Positions 23,894 through 31,945 of a stretch of 32,271 bases of DNA are shown in pieces; position 1 is the stretch's first letter, and each line of letters opens with the position of its first letter. Both the position numbers and the translations under genes were made by a program. The notes below the pieces were generated by a model. It did not search any database. It was not told where the DNA came from and saw nothing but the letters and a program-made list of their open reading frames with translations. This DNA comes from DATIJJ01 sp039936115 (lineage in GTDB: Bacteria; Pseudomonadota; Gammaproteobacteria; DSM-16500). Location: the NCBI GenBank assembly GCA_039936115.1, contig JBDTIZ010000253.1, positions 1-32,271 of the forward strand, given 5' to 3'.

Positions 23894-24898
23894 ATGCTTA
23901 GCGTCCATACACATGCAAATCTAGTAACTACCAAGACTGAAACTGTAGTACCTAGCAGCCGAGAAGAATGGACCAAGTATTTTGTTAACGGCATCGAATG
24001 CGAACAAAGTGCTATTTATCAAACCATCCTAGATAATAAATTCTATAATGGTGAAGTCAGTCTTGATAAAAAATATCACTTCGATCTACGAGAAGAGAAG
24101 GTAGTAAAAGAGGAAGAAAAATCTCAAGATGAGCTATCCAGCTATCGGAGCACCAGGACAACTGAATTAACAAACTCTTCATCAAGAAATATATTCGCCA
24201 CGTTCGGCTTGAATACAAAGAATTTTGTAGTCAAGTGCAATCCTACGAGTAAGGAATATATATTACTCGTTAACAAAATGATCGCCACTCTCCATACGTT
24301 TTATGAAGCTCAGACTAACTATAATGAATATTCAAAAGCTTTAGGTAGCGATGTTCGTGATTGCATCAGATATAGTATCGAACAAACATTTGATATCAAC
24401 AAACCATACCATCGTATTTTCTATGAATTTATAGTAGAACAAATAGCTTTTCAATTTGATATACTAGCCTTGTCTTTGTCAAATTCAAAAACTAACGACG
24501 CCTCCCAAGAATTACCTAAACTGGAATTCGACACGAGTAGTATCAAAGAAGGTTGGAGCGAGAATTGGACGAATAGAAAGAAGTCACGATACATCAACTA
24601 TTATCTATCCGTTATTTTGAGTCAGGTAGATTCTGTCTGCCAACCTTTGGTGGCACATGAATCAGTTTCGAATACGCCACTTGTAGACGACATTAAAAGT
24701 AAATTTGATAATTTTAAAAAGCTCATAATATCTATGCAATCTAAAATGGCCACTCTCAAAGTCTCATTGATGGATGTGAGTAATTCAAGAGTTGCATCCA
24801 ATCCAGCTTCTCACTTTGGAAGGCAAAGGCCTCGGACTAACACAGGCTTATTGCCAGTTATAGAACAAAAAGTTTCTCAGCGATGCGTTATATCATAG
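23894..24898 (+). CDS. Unknown protein ending in a CaaX box (CVIS)
   Basis: A 334-residue soluble protein without signal peptide or membrane helix. I recognise no enzymatic domain. It is mostly helical after residue 110 (NKMIATLHTFYEAQTNYNEY, FYEFIVEQIAFQFDILAL, IKSKFDNFKKLIISMQSKM) and has a Ser/Glu-rich low-complexity stretch at about 75-100. The last four residues are Cys-Val-Ile-Ser, a eukaryotic CaaX prenylation box similar to those of Ras proteins, preceded by a basic segment (FGRQRPR) about 20 residues upstream. Bacteria do not prenylate proteins, but Legionella effectors are known to use host farnesyl/geranylgeranyl transferases through such tails. The ribosome site is strong. Effector status is inference. 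Confidence 0.75.
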   Translation: MLSVHTHANLVTTKTETVVPSSREEWTKYFVNGIECEQSAIYQTILDNKFYNGEVSLDKKYHFDLREEKVVKEEEKSQDELSSYRSTRTTELTNSSSRNIFATFGLNTKNFVVKCNPTSKEYILLVNKMIATLHTFYEAQTNYNEYSKALGSDVRDCIRYSIEQTFDINKPYHRIFYEFIVEQIAFQFDILALSLSNSKTNDASQELPKLEFDTSSIKEGWSENWTNRKKSRYINYYLSVILSQVDSVCQPLVAHESVSNTPLVDDIKSKFDNFKKLIISMQSKMATLKVSLMDVSNSRVASNPASHFGRQRPRTNTGLLPVIEQKVSQRCVIS

Positions 24899-24964
24899 AT
24901 GGCATTTCTAAATCGGATTTGCTTTCTTTATCTTAAACAACTTTTCTGTCATGGTGATTTTTTT

Positions 24965-24993
24965 GTAGGGGCGAACCTATGTGTTCGCCCTTT
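24965..24993 (+). repeat. Dispersed palindromic repeat, copy 1
   Basis: GTAGGGGCGAACCTATGTG followed by TTCGCCC; arms GGGCGAA (24969-24975) and TTCGCCC (24984-24990). Other copies lie at 26974-27006 and 31275-31305, all sharing a TTTTGTAGG flank outside the palindrome. It lies 67 bases after the CVIS gene and could act as its terminator hairpin. The flanking spacer (24899-25312) holds no gene. Confidence 0.75.
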
Positions 24994-25092
24994 CGATTGA
25001 AGAAATAACATTGCATTATTTCGTTCTCAGAGCTGAGAAACCACACCATTTTTCTTTTTTTACAAATCAAAATAGACGCCAATTTGACTGGA

Positions 25093-25113
25093 TACCGCGG
25101 ACAAGCCGCGGTA
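25093..25113. repeat. Perfect palindromic repeat
   Basis: TACCGCGG-ACAAG-CCGCGGTA, 8-bp perfect arms with a 5-base loop, GC-rich against AT-rich surroundings. It sits within GACTGGA…CGACGG, a form common among dispersed repeats in intracellular-bacterial genomes. Only one copy is in this window. It lies 100 bases from the other palindromic repeat. Confidence 0.6.
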
Positions 25114-25312
25114 CGACGGCATTTCTACAAAAGACTTGCGATCGTTATAAGCTAAATATTTCATAAAGTGAATTTTTTTGGGAAATACAAATCCGTATTA
25201 TGCTTAGCGTCGCTAATTGGTTTAGCCACATTAAAAATAGATACATAGCTGATCGATGCACTACGCCCCACTCCCTCTCGACGACTGATGACACAACTAT
25301 TTACTGAAAGCT

Positions 25313-25840
25313 TTAAAGCTGCCTCACCTTCCACACCAGCCTTACCGGAGCAAGAGACGCATTGAGTTGTTTAAGTAAATTGCCAGGCTCATTACCCTTT
25401 GGTATTTTACCCACCGTCACATGCGGAATAAATTCAAAATCAGATTTGATTTTCACATCATAAGAATCTTCAAATAACGTCTTTAGTTTGGCATGAAGTT
25501 TTTTGACTGCGTTGTCGCTTTGTAACAACTCTAAGCTAATATACTCTTTGTTATATCCAAGCTGCACCACAGTCTGACATTTCAAGGGCTGCGTTAATCC
25601 GCATTGTGCTAGAAGTTTTCTGCAGTCAGTTTCTAATTTAGCGAATTTAGTTTTATCGTTATAAACTTTTTGCAAATCTTGCCCCATATCCATCAGAGTA
25701 ATATGTAATCCCGTACTTAATTCTGTTTCATTAAAGAGTTGCCCGGAAACTAATTCCTTTAATCTATCATTGGACTCCCCAATAACATAACTTGAAATTC
25801 CATATTTGCCATAACCGATAGAAATAGCATCGATTTTATA
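25313..25840 (-). CDS. 2'-5' RNA ligase / cyclic phosphodiesterase (2H) family protein, start unclear
   Basis: The frame contains both 2H phosphoesterase motifs: LHITLMDMG (His codon at 25703-25705) and FIPHVTVGKIP near the C-terminus, so the catalytic pair of H-x-T/S motifs is complete. The first in-frame ATG (25693) lies after the first motif and would give an inactive 126-residue product. Homologous-looking sequence (KIDAISIGYGKYGISSYVIG) continues to about 25840 without ATG, GTG or TTG; a CTG lies near 25895. Either the 5' end was lost, perhaps when the rdgB promoter region was joined, or a rare start is used. The family hydrolyses or forms 2'-5' or cyclic phosphate bonds in RNA. Confidence 0.6.
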   Translation of the reverse strand, partial: YKIDAISIGYGKYGISSYVIGESNDRLKELVSGQLFNETELSTGLHITLMDMGQDLQKVYNDKTKFAKLETDCRKLLAQCGLTQPLKCQTVVQLGYNKEYISLELLQSDNAVKKLHAKLKTLFEDSYDVKIKSDFEFIPHVTVGKIPKGNEPGNLLKQLNASLAPVRLVWKVRQL

Positions 25841-25921
25841 GATTTTTTGCGTATAATACGCTCTATTCTGACTGGTTGAAATTTTTTTGACCAGGCGCTA
25901 GATTGCCGTAGGAGTGCGAAA

Positions 25922-26533
25922 TTGAAATTACAAAAAAATACTATTCTCGTCATCGCAAGCCATAACCTTGGCAAAGTCGCAGAAATTCGTGAATTATTTA
26001 AAGAATTTCCTTTAATGATAAAAGATGCCAATGAATTTGATTTGAAGGAACCAGAAGAAACAGGCACTACATTTGCAGAAAATGCTCTTATCAAAGCACG
26101 TGCGGTTGTAGCCGCAACCGGTCATACAGCAATCTCAGATGATTCTGGACTGGTTGTTTTTGCCTTACAGGGTGAGCCGGGGATTTTTTCCGCACGCTGG
26201 GCTTTGGATGCTAAAGATTTTAATTTCGGCATTGCTCAAATTGAAAAAAAATTAAAAGAAGCCGGCACGACAGATTTTACCGCTAAATTTGTTTGCGCAC
26301 TTGCGTTATGTGCGCCTAATGGTGAAGAAGAAATCGTTGAAGGTGAAGTGTTTGGTAGGCTTGTGTTTCCTGCGCGGGGAACAAAGGGATTTGGATATGA
26401 TCCGATTTTTATCGCAGATGGAATGATGCAAACTTATGGGGAAATTGAATCGAAATTGAAGGATCGAATTAATCATCGCGCTGTTGCATTTGATAAATTA
26501 AAAAAGTTATTTAGTGTGAATGAATCTAGCTGA
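25922..26533 (+). CDS. rdgB: RdgB/HAM1 non-canonical purine NTP pyrophosphatase
   Basis: A 203-residue protein with all family motifs: Ser13-His-Asn15-x2-Lys18-x2-Glu21 (SHNLGKVAEI), ISDDSGLVV (Asp73/Asp74), FGYDPIF (157-163) and HRAVAF (185-190). It hydrolyses dITP, ITP and XTP to monophosphates and keeps deaminated purines out of nucleic acids. The start is TTG, supported by GGAG ten bases upstream. The length is typical (about 200 aa). The last motif reads KDRINHRA where many have K-x-x-x-SHRA, a mild change. It is divergent from the 2H phosphoesterase gene and followed by a repeat island. Confidence 0.93.
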   Translation: MKLQKNTILVIASHNLGKVAEIRELFKEFPLMIKDANEFDLKEPEETGTTFAENALIKARAVVAATGHTAISDDSGLVVFALQGEPGIFSARWALDAKDFNFGIAQIEKKLKEAGTTDFTAKFVCALALCAPNGEEEIVEGEVFGRLVFPARGTKGFGYDPIFIADGMMQTYGEIESKLKDRINHRAVAFDKLKKLFSVNESS

Positions 26534-27008
26534 GTTAAATTTCCACCGTCATTGCGGACATAAGTGAAGCAATCTATCGCCTTTTACCTCTATCACCCTG
26601 CGCTATCCACTATCACTCCGAGCTATCGAACTGTCACCCCGCACTTATCCTCTGTCACCCCGCACTTGTTGCGGGGTCCGGAATCAAAAATATACAAAAG
26701 TCATTAAACTTTGTCATCGTGAACGTAGTGAAGGATCTCGTTTTAAATCGTGATCCTTCACTATGTTCAGGATGACAGCAGAAGGTATTTTTTTATTATT
26801 TAAAGCCCGGACCCCGCAACAAGTGCGGGGTGACAGTGCAAGTGCAGAGTGACAGTGTAAGTGCAGAGTGACAGTGTAAGTGCGGGGTGACAGTGTAAGT
26901 GCAGGGTGACAGTGCAAGTGGTGACAGAGGTTCAGGTGTAATTAGAAAAATATGTGTTGATGCCTCAAAACGCAGGGCGAAAACATAGGTTCGCCCCTAC
27001 AAAAGCCA
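26534..27008. repeat. Nested palindrome and tandem-repeat island
   Basis: This gene-free stretch is built of repeats. A perfect 30-bp inverted repeat lies at 26652-26681 and 26807-26836 (core CACCCCGCACTTGTTGCGGG). Nested inside it is a second inverted repeat at 26713-26737 and 26752-26776 (core GTAGTGAAGGATC), matching 23 of 25. The outer right arm opens five tandem 19-bp units at 26821-26915 (AAGTGCxGxGTGACAGTGy) plus a partial sixth; CTGTCACCCCGCACTT also recurs, inverted, at 26615-26670. RNA from either strand could form a long hairpin. No CRISPR character. Confidence 0.85.
26974..27006 (-). repeat. Dispersed palindromic repeat, copy 2
   Basis: Arms GGGCGAA (26975-26981) and TTCGCCC (26990-26996) with the CCTACAAAAG flank. 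It lies directly after the stop codon of the exported deaminase (27009), read leftward, where the hairpin could serve as terminator or mRNA 3' stabiliser. Confidence 0.75.
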
Positions 27009-27869
27009 TTAATCTGCTACGCCATAGCGAGCAACGTTTTGTCTTTTATAATAATTAAATGCATCTAATGAATTATCAGTATTAGAATGCACAACTTCCA
27101 TATGTTCGCGTTTCGCATAAGAACGAGCTAGTTCTTCATAAATCATTTTGTCCGAGAAATTCACGCCGTTAGCGTCTGCATCATAGCGTGTTGCTGCAAA
27201 TGCCACCTGTTTGATGCCCGCCCAATAAATGGCAGACAAACACATTGGGCAAGATTCTACGCTGCTATACAACACGCAATGAGACCACTCACTCGGCTGA
27301 GATAGCTTAGACTCATTTTTATTGATGTGACCTAAATCTAAAACACCCAACTCCCTTGAGGCCGCTCTAATTGTCGTTATTTCCGCATGCGCTGTCGGAT
27401 CAGACCATTCGGTGACATGATTATGGTTAACCCAATAACGAATAATTTTTTTGGAATTGTCATCGATCTGAAGAATGACCACACCAAACGGTCCACCGCC
27501 GTTTTGAACGGATTTCAAACCTTCTTCATTTGCCATTTTCATCCACGGATCATTTTTCGCTTGTATCCCCTGATAGATATTCCCTTGCATTAAATTATAT
27601 TTCTGACAGGGTCGTGCTTCGCATTGGGATTTGTTTTTCAAAACACAAGGAGGACAATAACCATCCCAGGTTTTTGGTAAGGTTTTGAATTCTGTTGCTG
27701 TTAATTTTTTTGGGAGACCGCTATAAATCTCGCTGTTTCCCTTGAATGCATTCATGTGAGTTATTTTGGAATCATACGTATCACAAAAACTATCTTGTGC
27801 TGCTATTGCTAATTTAGCTACAAAAAACGATGCAGCGATAATCATCATCCATGTTATCAAACGTTTCAT
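27009..27869 (-). CDS. Exported cytidine/guanine-deaminase-fold protein
   Basis: A 286-residue protein with a signal peptide (MMIIAASFFVAKLAIAA, cleavage before Gln25), an N-terminal Cys-containing segment (C29, C72-PP-C75, C83, C88) and a CDA-fold deaminase domain from about residue 105. Zinc motifs are complete: His161-Ala-Glu163 (PTAHAEITTIRAA) and Cys207-Pro-Met-Cys210 (SVESCPMCLSAIYWAGI), closest to GuaD/TadA-type nucleobase deaminases. AGGAGGG gives a very strong ribosome site. Deaminases of this type normally act in the cytoplasm; export with a Cys-rich extension is unusual. The substrate may be a periplasmic or host nucleobase or nucleoside. It is 89 bases downstream of the amidotransferase gene, on the same strand. 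Confidence 0.85.
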   Translation of the reverse strand: MKRLITWMMIIAASFFVAKLAIAAQDSFCDTYDSKITHMNAFKGNSEIYSGLPKKLTATEFKTLPKTWDGYCPPCVLKNKSQCEARPCQKYNLMQGNIYQGIQAKNDPWMKMANEEGLKSVQNGGGPFGVVILQIDDNSKKIIRYWVNHNHVTEWSDPTAHAEITTIRAASRELGVLDLGHINKNESKLSQPSEWSHCVLYSSVESCPMCLSAIYWAGIKQVAFAATRYDADANGVNFSDKMIYEELARSYAKREHMEVVHSNTDNSLDAFNYYKRQNVARYGVAD

Positions 27870-27958
27870 TTGCCCTCCTTGGCATCTCTTAAATCTCTCT
27901 TAAGTTATAACACAAAACCTTACTCAGTTACAAAAAACCAACCTTAAAACGATATTGC

Positions 27959-28879
27959 TTACAATTGAATATCCCTAGACACAATTTTAATTTCATCATT
28001 TTCAAGTTGCGTGATAATTAACGTATACTCTGGAACTTCAATCCATGTGGTAGTGTCTTCCGTCAACGGTTCTGATGCAATAATCACGCTCGCTCTTTTA
28101 TTGCTACCTTTCATTTTAAATTCATCATCATAACATCCATACCGTTCGCCATAGGTATACCACAAAGAATGATAGGAGAAATGCGTAGAAGCCGTTGCGT
28201 TAAGTGGTCGCCAACCATAGTCAAATACAAATCGAGTAGCAGCAATAAAGTTGCCGTCACTGATAAAAAGATTCACGGGTGATGCGGTTGTAATATTATG
28301 CTTATGACGAACCTTTTGTAAAATTTTCAGTGTGTCAATAATGGCTTTGATAATATCGTTTGACGAATAAATATTTTCTTTAGGCTTTTCGAGATGCGAT
28401 AAAAATATTGCGTAAATCCATTCACTGTCCGTAGTTCCATGAATATTTTTTTGATATTCAGGCTTAATGTATTCCAACAAATCAAAACGTATTTTTTCAA
28501 AATCAATCAAGACACCATTATGAGCAAGAGCAACAGTCGTATCCTTGAACAAGAATGGATGAACATTTTCCTGCGAAACAATTTGCTGATCTGAATATGA
28601 AACACCTCTAAGATGAGCTAAAAGGCAATGCGAACTAATTTTTGCAGCAAGGTTACGCAGATTTTCATCATAAAATGGCAAATGCGTTGTTTTATAAATA
28701 TAGGGTAAGTCAAGATTACAAGAATTGGCGTCCCATGCAACCATACCAAATCCAGCTAAATTTAGCAGGTAAGACATATATTTTGGATGATAGCTTTGTT
28801 TAATGAAAGAATTGTCGGGCTTATAAAGCAATTCTTCAAGTAAGATAGGTTGTCCAAGATAGGATAAAATCCTACACAT
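27959..28879 (-). CDS. Class II glutamine amidotransferase (YafJ-like)
   Basis: A 306-residue Ntn-type glutaminase-domain protein. The start at 28879 puts the catalytic nucleophile at Cys2 (MCRILSYLG), with GAGGAT upstream; an earlier in-frame ATG at 28912 would bury the Cys and overlap the upstream gene. Family motifs: LLAHLRGVS, ENVHPFLF, LAHNGVL and GTTDSEWIYA. These enzymes release ammonia from glutamine, or act as amidohydrolases on gamma-glutamyl compounds, as EgtC does. No synthetase domain is fused, so it is stand-alone like YafJ. It lies 13 bases after the cyclic-nucleotide-binding-fold gene and close to a gamma-glutamyl ligase-type gene, hinting at shared gamma-glutamyl chemistry. 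Confidence 0.88.
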   Translation of the reverse strand: MCRILSYLGQPILLEELLYKPDNSFIKQSYHPKYMSYLLNLAGFGMVAWDANSCNLDLPYIYKTTHLPFYDENLRNLAAKISSHCLLAHLRGVSYSDQQIVSQENVHPFLFKDTTVALAHNGVLIDFEKIRFDLLEYIKPEYQKNIHGTTDSEWIYAIFLSHLEKPKENIYSSNDIIKAIIDTLKILQKVRHKHNITTASPVNLFISDGNFIAATRFVFDYGWRPLNATASTHFSYHSLWYTYGERYGCYDDEFKMKGSNKRASVIIASEPLTEDTTTWIEVPEYTLIITQLENDEIKIVSRDIQL

Positions 28880-28892
28880 AATCAAATCCTCT

Positions 28893-29897
28893 TCATCTAT
28901 TGTATAACTCACTATGCAGTCTAATATCCAATTTATCTGCCGACTTTTCTAACACGACTAATGATTTACAGATAAAATTAAACATTTTATACCAGAGTTT
29001 TAAATTATTTTTTTGCAAATGTTCGAGAGCATGAGCAGATATTTTTAATAAAATTACCCTCTCACAACTCGTATAATTAATCACAGACGGTGAATTACTG
29101 TCGATAAGAGAGAGGCTAAAAAATAATGAAATCGGATCTAAAACAAATAACTTGGCAAATTTATTATCCTGCACAATGCTTAATTGCACCGCACCTTGCA
29201 ATACAATATAACAAGCTGATTCTTCATCATCTTCCTGGATTAAGACACAGTTGTTCGGCGCTGCAATCAATTCTGCATGGTCTAATAATTGATTGAATTC
29301 TTCTTCGTTGAATGATTTAAAGAATTCCAAATTCTTTAAGATATTTTTATCCATCTTCTGTTCTTCAAAACTAGTAATCGATGAATTAGTTATTGATTGA
29401 ATGACGACGCCAAACAAAGATATTTCTGCCATTTTTGTTTCAGCCATTATATGGGTAATCTTTTTGTGAATTTTTTTCAAACGATCCACCACTTCATAGC
29501 TAATTGCTAGTGAGAGTTGATATTTTATGTTTGGTAAAAAGAACGACATCATTTCGAAAAATTTGCTTTTGATAAATAAACATTTCGTTGACCTTGTTGA
29601 AATGACTGATGTTGCACAAGGACCATTTTCTAGAACACTTATTTCTCCGAGAATATTTCCTATATTTAAAGTAGCTAAATCCATGACGCCTTCACCTAAG
29701 ACTTTAGCACTCACTGACGCTTCGCCTTCGATGATAATGTATAAACCTTCGCTTCGTTTTCCTTGGTATAAAATGAATTCGCCTGCTTCAAATAAAACAA
29801 TATCACAATGCTCAACAACAATATTCAGCTCATCCGGTTTTAAAAACTGGCAAAGTGACGTTTCGAGTAAAGCATTTTTAATATCGATCTTTTCCAT
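28893..29897 (-). CDS. Protein with two cyclic-nucleotide-binding-like domains
   Basis: A 334-residue cytoplasmic protein. Domain 1 (about 15-130) has YQGKRSEGLYIIIEGEASV and the phosphate-binding-cassette region GEISVLENGPCATSVIS; the Arg that holds the cyclic phosphate in CRP/PKA is Cys here. Domain 2 (about 190-310) is more divergent (CYIVLQGAVQLSIVQ) and lacks the GE…R motif. No DNA-binding HTH or enzymatic domain is attached. cAMP/cGMP binding is therefore doubtful, and it may act as a structural or regulatory partner of the adjacent enzymes. GGAG precedes the start. It sits 16 bases after the ligase gene and 13 before the amidotransferase, in one operon. Confidence 0.83.
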   Translation of the reverse strand: MEKIDIKNALLETSLCQFLKPDELNIVVEHCDIVLFEAGEFILYQGKRSEGLYIIIEGEASVSAKVLGEGVMDLATLNIGNILGEISVLENGPCATSVISTRSTKCLFIKSKFFEMMSFFLPNIKYQLSLAISYEVVDRLKKIHKKITHIMAETKMAEISLFGVVIQSITNSSITSFEEQKMDKNILKNLEFFKSFNEEEFNQLLDHAELIAAPNNCVLIQEDDEESACYIVLQGAVQLSIVQDNKFAKLFVLDPISLFFSLSLIDSNSPSVINYTSCERVILLKISAHALEHLQKNNLKLWYKMFNFICKSLVVLEKSADKLDIRLHSELYNR

Positions 29898-29913
29898 GCT
29901 AACTCCAAATAAA

Positions 29914-31032
29914 TCAATCTTTTTCCCACATCAAACATTGCTCAGAAACAACTTTAGGCAACGAACCTGTTTCTTTAAAAATTTGTCTTAATAGCTCTGT
30001 GTCGTTTTTTTTATTGTTAACTAATTCAGTTAATGATTCTAACCAATCTGAATTATTCAATTGGCGAGTATGTTTATCGATAAGCTTGATTGTTTCTAAG
30101 ATATCTTCCGCTATGACTGTATGTTGGAGACTCATGGGATTGATAAAATCACCCTCAAATCCGTAACGAATTGACTGAAAGCGGTTATATCCATATAAAT
30201 AATATAAATCATGTGATGGTGTAATGGTTTTTTCTTGTAAGAGATAATGTGACAATGTTTGTATATACGCTGCAATAATGACTGCTTTTTTAATTGTTAA
30301 CGGCGTATCACACACTCTGACTTCAACTGTGCCAAATTCTGGTTTAGGTCGAATATCCCAATAAAAATCTTTCATGCTGCGGATTATTTTTAATTGCTTC
30401 ATTTTGTAAAAATATTCTGAAAATTCTTTCCAGCTCAGTAAATAAGGAATCACACCACTTGAGGGAAACGCACTGAACACATTGGAGCGTGCTGACTGAT
30501 AACCCGTATCAATTCCTTGATAAAAAGGTGATGACGCGCTAATTGCAATAAAATGCGGCACATAACGTGCAAGCGCATGAGTGAGATAAAGTGCATCTTC
30601 GCTGCTAGGACAACCCACATGAATATGTTGGCCGAAAACAGTTGAACGTTTAGATAAGTAACGATAATGATGTGATAAATTTTTAAATCGTGTCGTCGGA
30701 AATATTTTTTGTAATGCCCATTTTTGAAATGGATGTGTTCCACCGCCAGCGATTTTAATGCCAATTTCTTCTGCATGCATCAATAAGAATAAGCGCATTT
30801 CATTGAGATCAGCATACAGTTGCGAAGGTGTCTGATGCACAGAGGAATTGAGCTCAATCATGCTTTGTGTTATTTCAGGTTTTATTTTTTCTTCGAATGG
30901 ACTCTCAGTAACGTTTCTAATCAAGTCTTTTGCGCGTGATAACATGCCATATGTCATCGGATCAATAATCTGGAGTTCTAATTCAACTCCGATCGATGCC
31001 AATGATGAATGATTGAAAGGCAATTGTTTCAT
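29914..31032 (-). CDS. Carboxylate-amine ligase, GCS2/YbdK family
   Basis: A 372-residue glutamate-cysteine-ligase-type-2 protein with the expected motifs: IGVELELQIID (14-24), IKPEITQSMIELNSS, GGGTHPFQKW, FGQHIHVGCPS and FGTVEVRVCDTP. E. coli YbdK, of the same length (372), has weak gamma-glutamylcysteine ligase activity; the true substrates of most members are unknown. AAAGGAT precedes the start. First gene of the leftward operon with the cyclic-nucleotide-fold protein and class II amidotransferase; a ligase and a gamma-glutamyl-cleaving type enzyme side by side recall the EgtA/EgtC pair, but no EgtB or EgtD is present in the window. Confidence 0.9.
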   Translation of the reverse strand: MKQLPFNHSSLASIGVELELQIIDPMTYGMLSRAKDLIRNVTESPFEEKIKPEITQSMIELNSSVHQTPSQLYADLNEMRLFLLMHAEEIGIKIAGGGTHPFQKWALQKIFPTTRFKNLSHHYRYLSKRSTVFGQHIHVGCPSSEDALYLTHALARYVPHFIAISASSPFYQGIDTGYQSARSNVFSAFPSSGVIPYLLSWKEFSEYFYKMKQLKIIRSMKDFYWDIRPKPEFGTVEVRVCDTPLTIKKAVIIAAYIQTLSHYLLQEKTITPSHDLYYLYGYNRFQSIRYGFEGDFINPMSLQHTVIAEDILETIKLIDKHTRQLNNSDWLESLTELVNNKKNDTELLRQIFKETGSLPKVVSEQCLMWEKD

Positions 31033-31274
31033 ATACTATCCTTTATTTATAAATATAAAATTTAGTTTATGGCAACAATTTTCTATTTTTAACAGATTGC
31101 TCTAGATACTCTTATTTTAACAAATTTCATTAAGCTTATGATTAAGTAATAAAATATTTGATGAAGCCGGATTTTGAACTTATGAAGTAGTTGTGTGCTT
31201 TTAGAACCCAGATTGTGGGCTTTTGTTGGGGTAAACTCTTGATCGAAGAGATGACATTTGCGTATTGGGCTGCG

Positions 31275-31305
31275 GAGCGAACATATAGGTTCGCCCCTAC
31301 AAAAG
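31275..31305 (-). repeat. Dispersed palindromic repeat, copy 3
   Basis: GAGCGAA and TTCGCCC arms around CATATAGG, with the CCTACAAAAG flank shared with the other two copies; one arm base has changed. It lies at the broken 3' edge of the IS66 remnant. The 31033-31274 spacer beside it has no gene that I can support. Confidence 0.7.
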
Positions 31306-31309
31306 ATGG

Positions 31310-31930
31310 ACTTACGGCAATCTTGTGTGACTTCCTCCGCACCTAACGAGCAATTGCAAAGAACCGTGTTGAACGATACTGGAATATTCCGACTTAATGC
31401 ATCACACATCTGTATCACTTTACCCACATGCGCGTCGCGCTTTTTCAGCAATTTTTCCATGTTTTCACCCGCGTGCATCGTGCCATTATAAAATAGCGCA
31501 ATATCTCGCTGATCTGTGCGTGACAGAATGCCGGTGGTAAACATGCCTGTACGTTCTTTGCTAGGGTGCATGCGATGATGGCGAATGATATCGGTAATTT
31601 TAACATTCGTATCATCATTGTGAACCAACTCACCATTCGCAGCCATACGTTCTGGAAAAATAAGGAGTGCTGCACCGCGCACTTCTTCTAGTTTCTCTGA
31701 ATTTTTCGACTGTTTCTTGTTTTTCCTGCCAAGACCAAAGATGAGCTTACGTAAATTGGATAGCTTGATTTTGTGTTCGAGTAACGCCTTGGGCAACCAA
31801 ACGGCCAGTTTAATGCAAGAAATTGCAAAATCCTGAATAGTGCCGGGCATGTCGCTGGCTTTAATCGCAGCAATTGCAGCATCAATATCTGCTTCATGTG
31901 AGAAGACGGGGTCGTGAGACCCCTTCTTCT
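31310..31930 (-). pseudogene. IS66-family transposase fragment
   Basis: A leftward frame carries EADIDAAIAAIKASD, then LLEHKIKLSNLRKLIFG (N-terminal region), GELVHNDDTNVKITD, GMFTTGILSR and MHAGENMEKLLKKRDAHVGK with IQMCDALSRNIPVSFNTVL, all typical of the IS66 large transposase. Parts between the N-terminal region and the HNDDT segment (including the zinc-binding region) are missing, and homology stops after LCNCSLGAEEV, just where the dispersed repeat begins. About 200 of some 500 residues remain, so it is dead. Confidence 0.75.
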
Positions 31931-31945
31931 TAATTGGCTTAAAAC

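Noticed and set aside
24981..25166. 61-codon rightward ORF through the palindromic repeats
   Set aside because: It is composed largely of repeat sequence, with no ribosome site and no protein-like pattern.
25759..26094. 111-codon leftward ORF over the start of rdgB
   Set aside because: It is antisense to well-supported RdgB motifs, and the 2H phosphoesterase frame explains the rest.
26821..26927. Tandem 19-bp repeats considered as a CRISPR array
   Set aside because: The units are directly adjacent with no spacers, and no cas genes are present.
27959..31032. Ergothioneine (Egt) biosynthesis cluster
   Set aside because: EgtA- and EgtC-like folds are present, but EgtB and EgtD are absent from the window and the ligase is closer to YbdK.
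31089..31310. C-terminal extension of the IS66 frame
   Set aside because: The frame stays open, but IS66 similarity ends at the dispersed repeat; the remaining codons are chance sequence.
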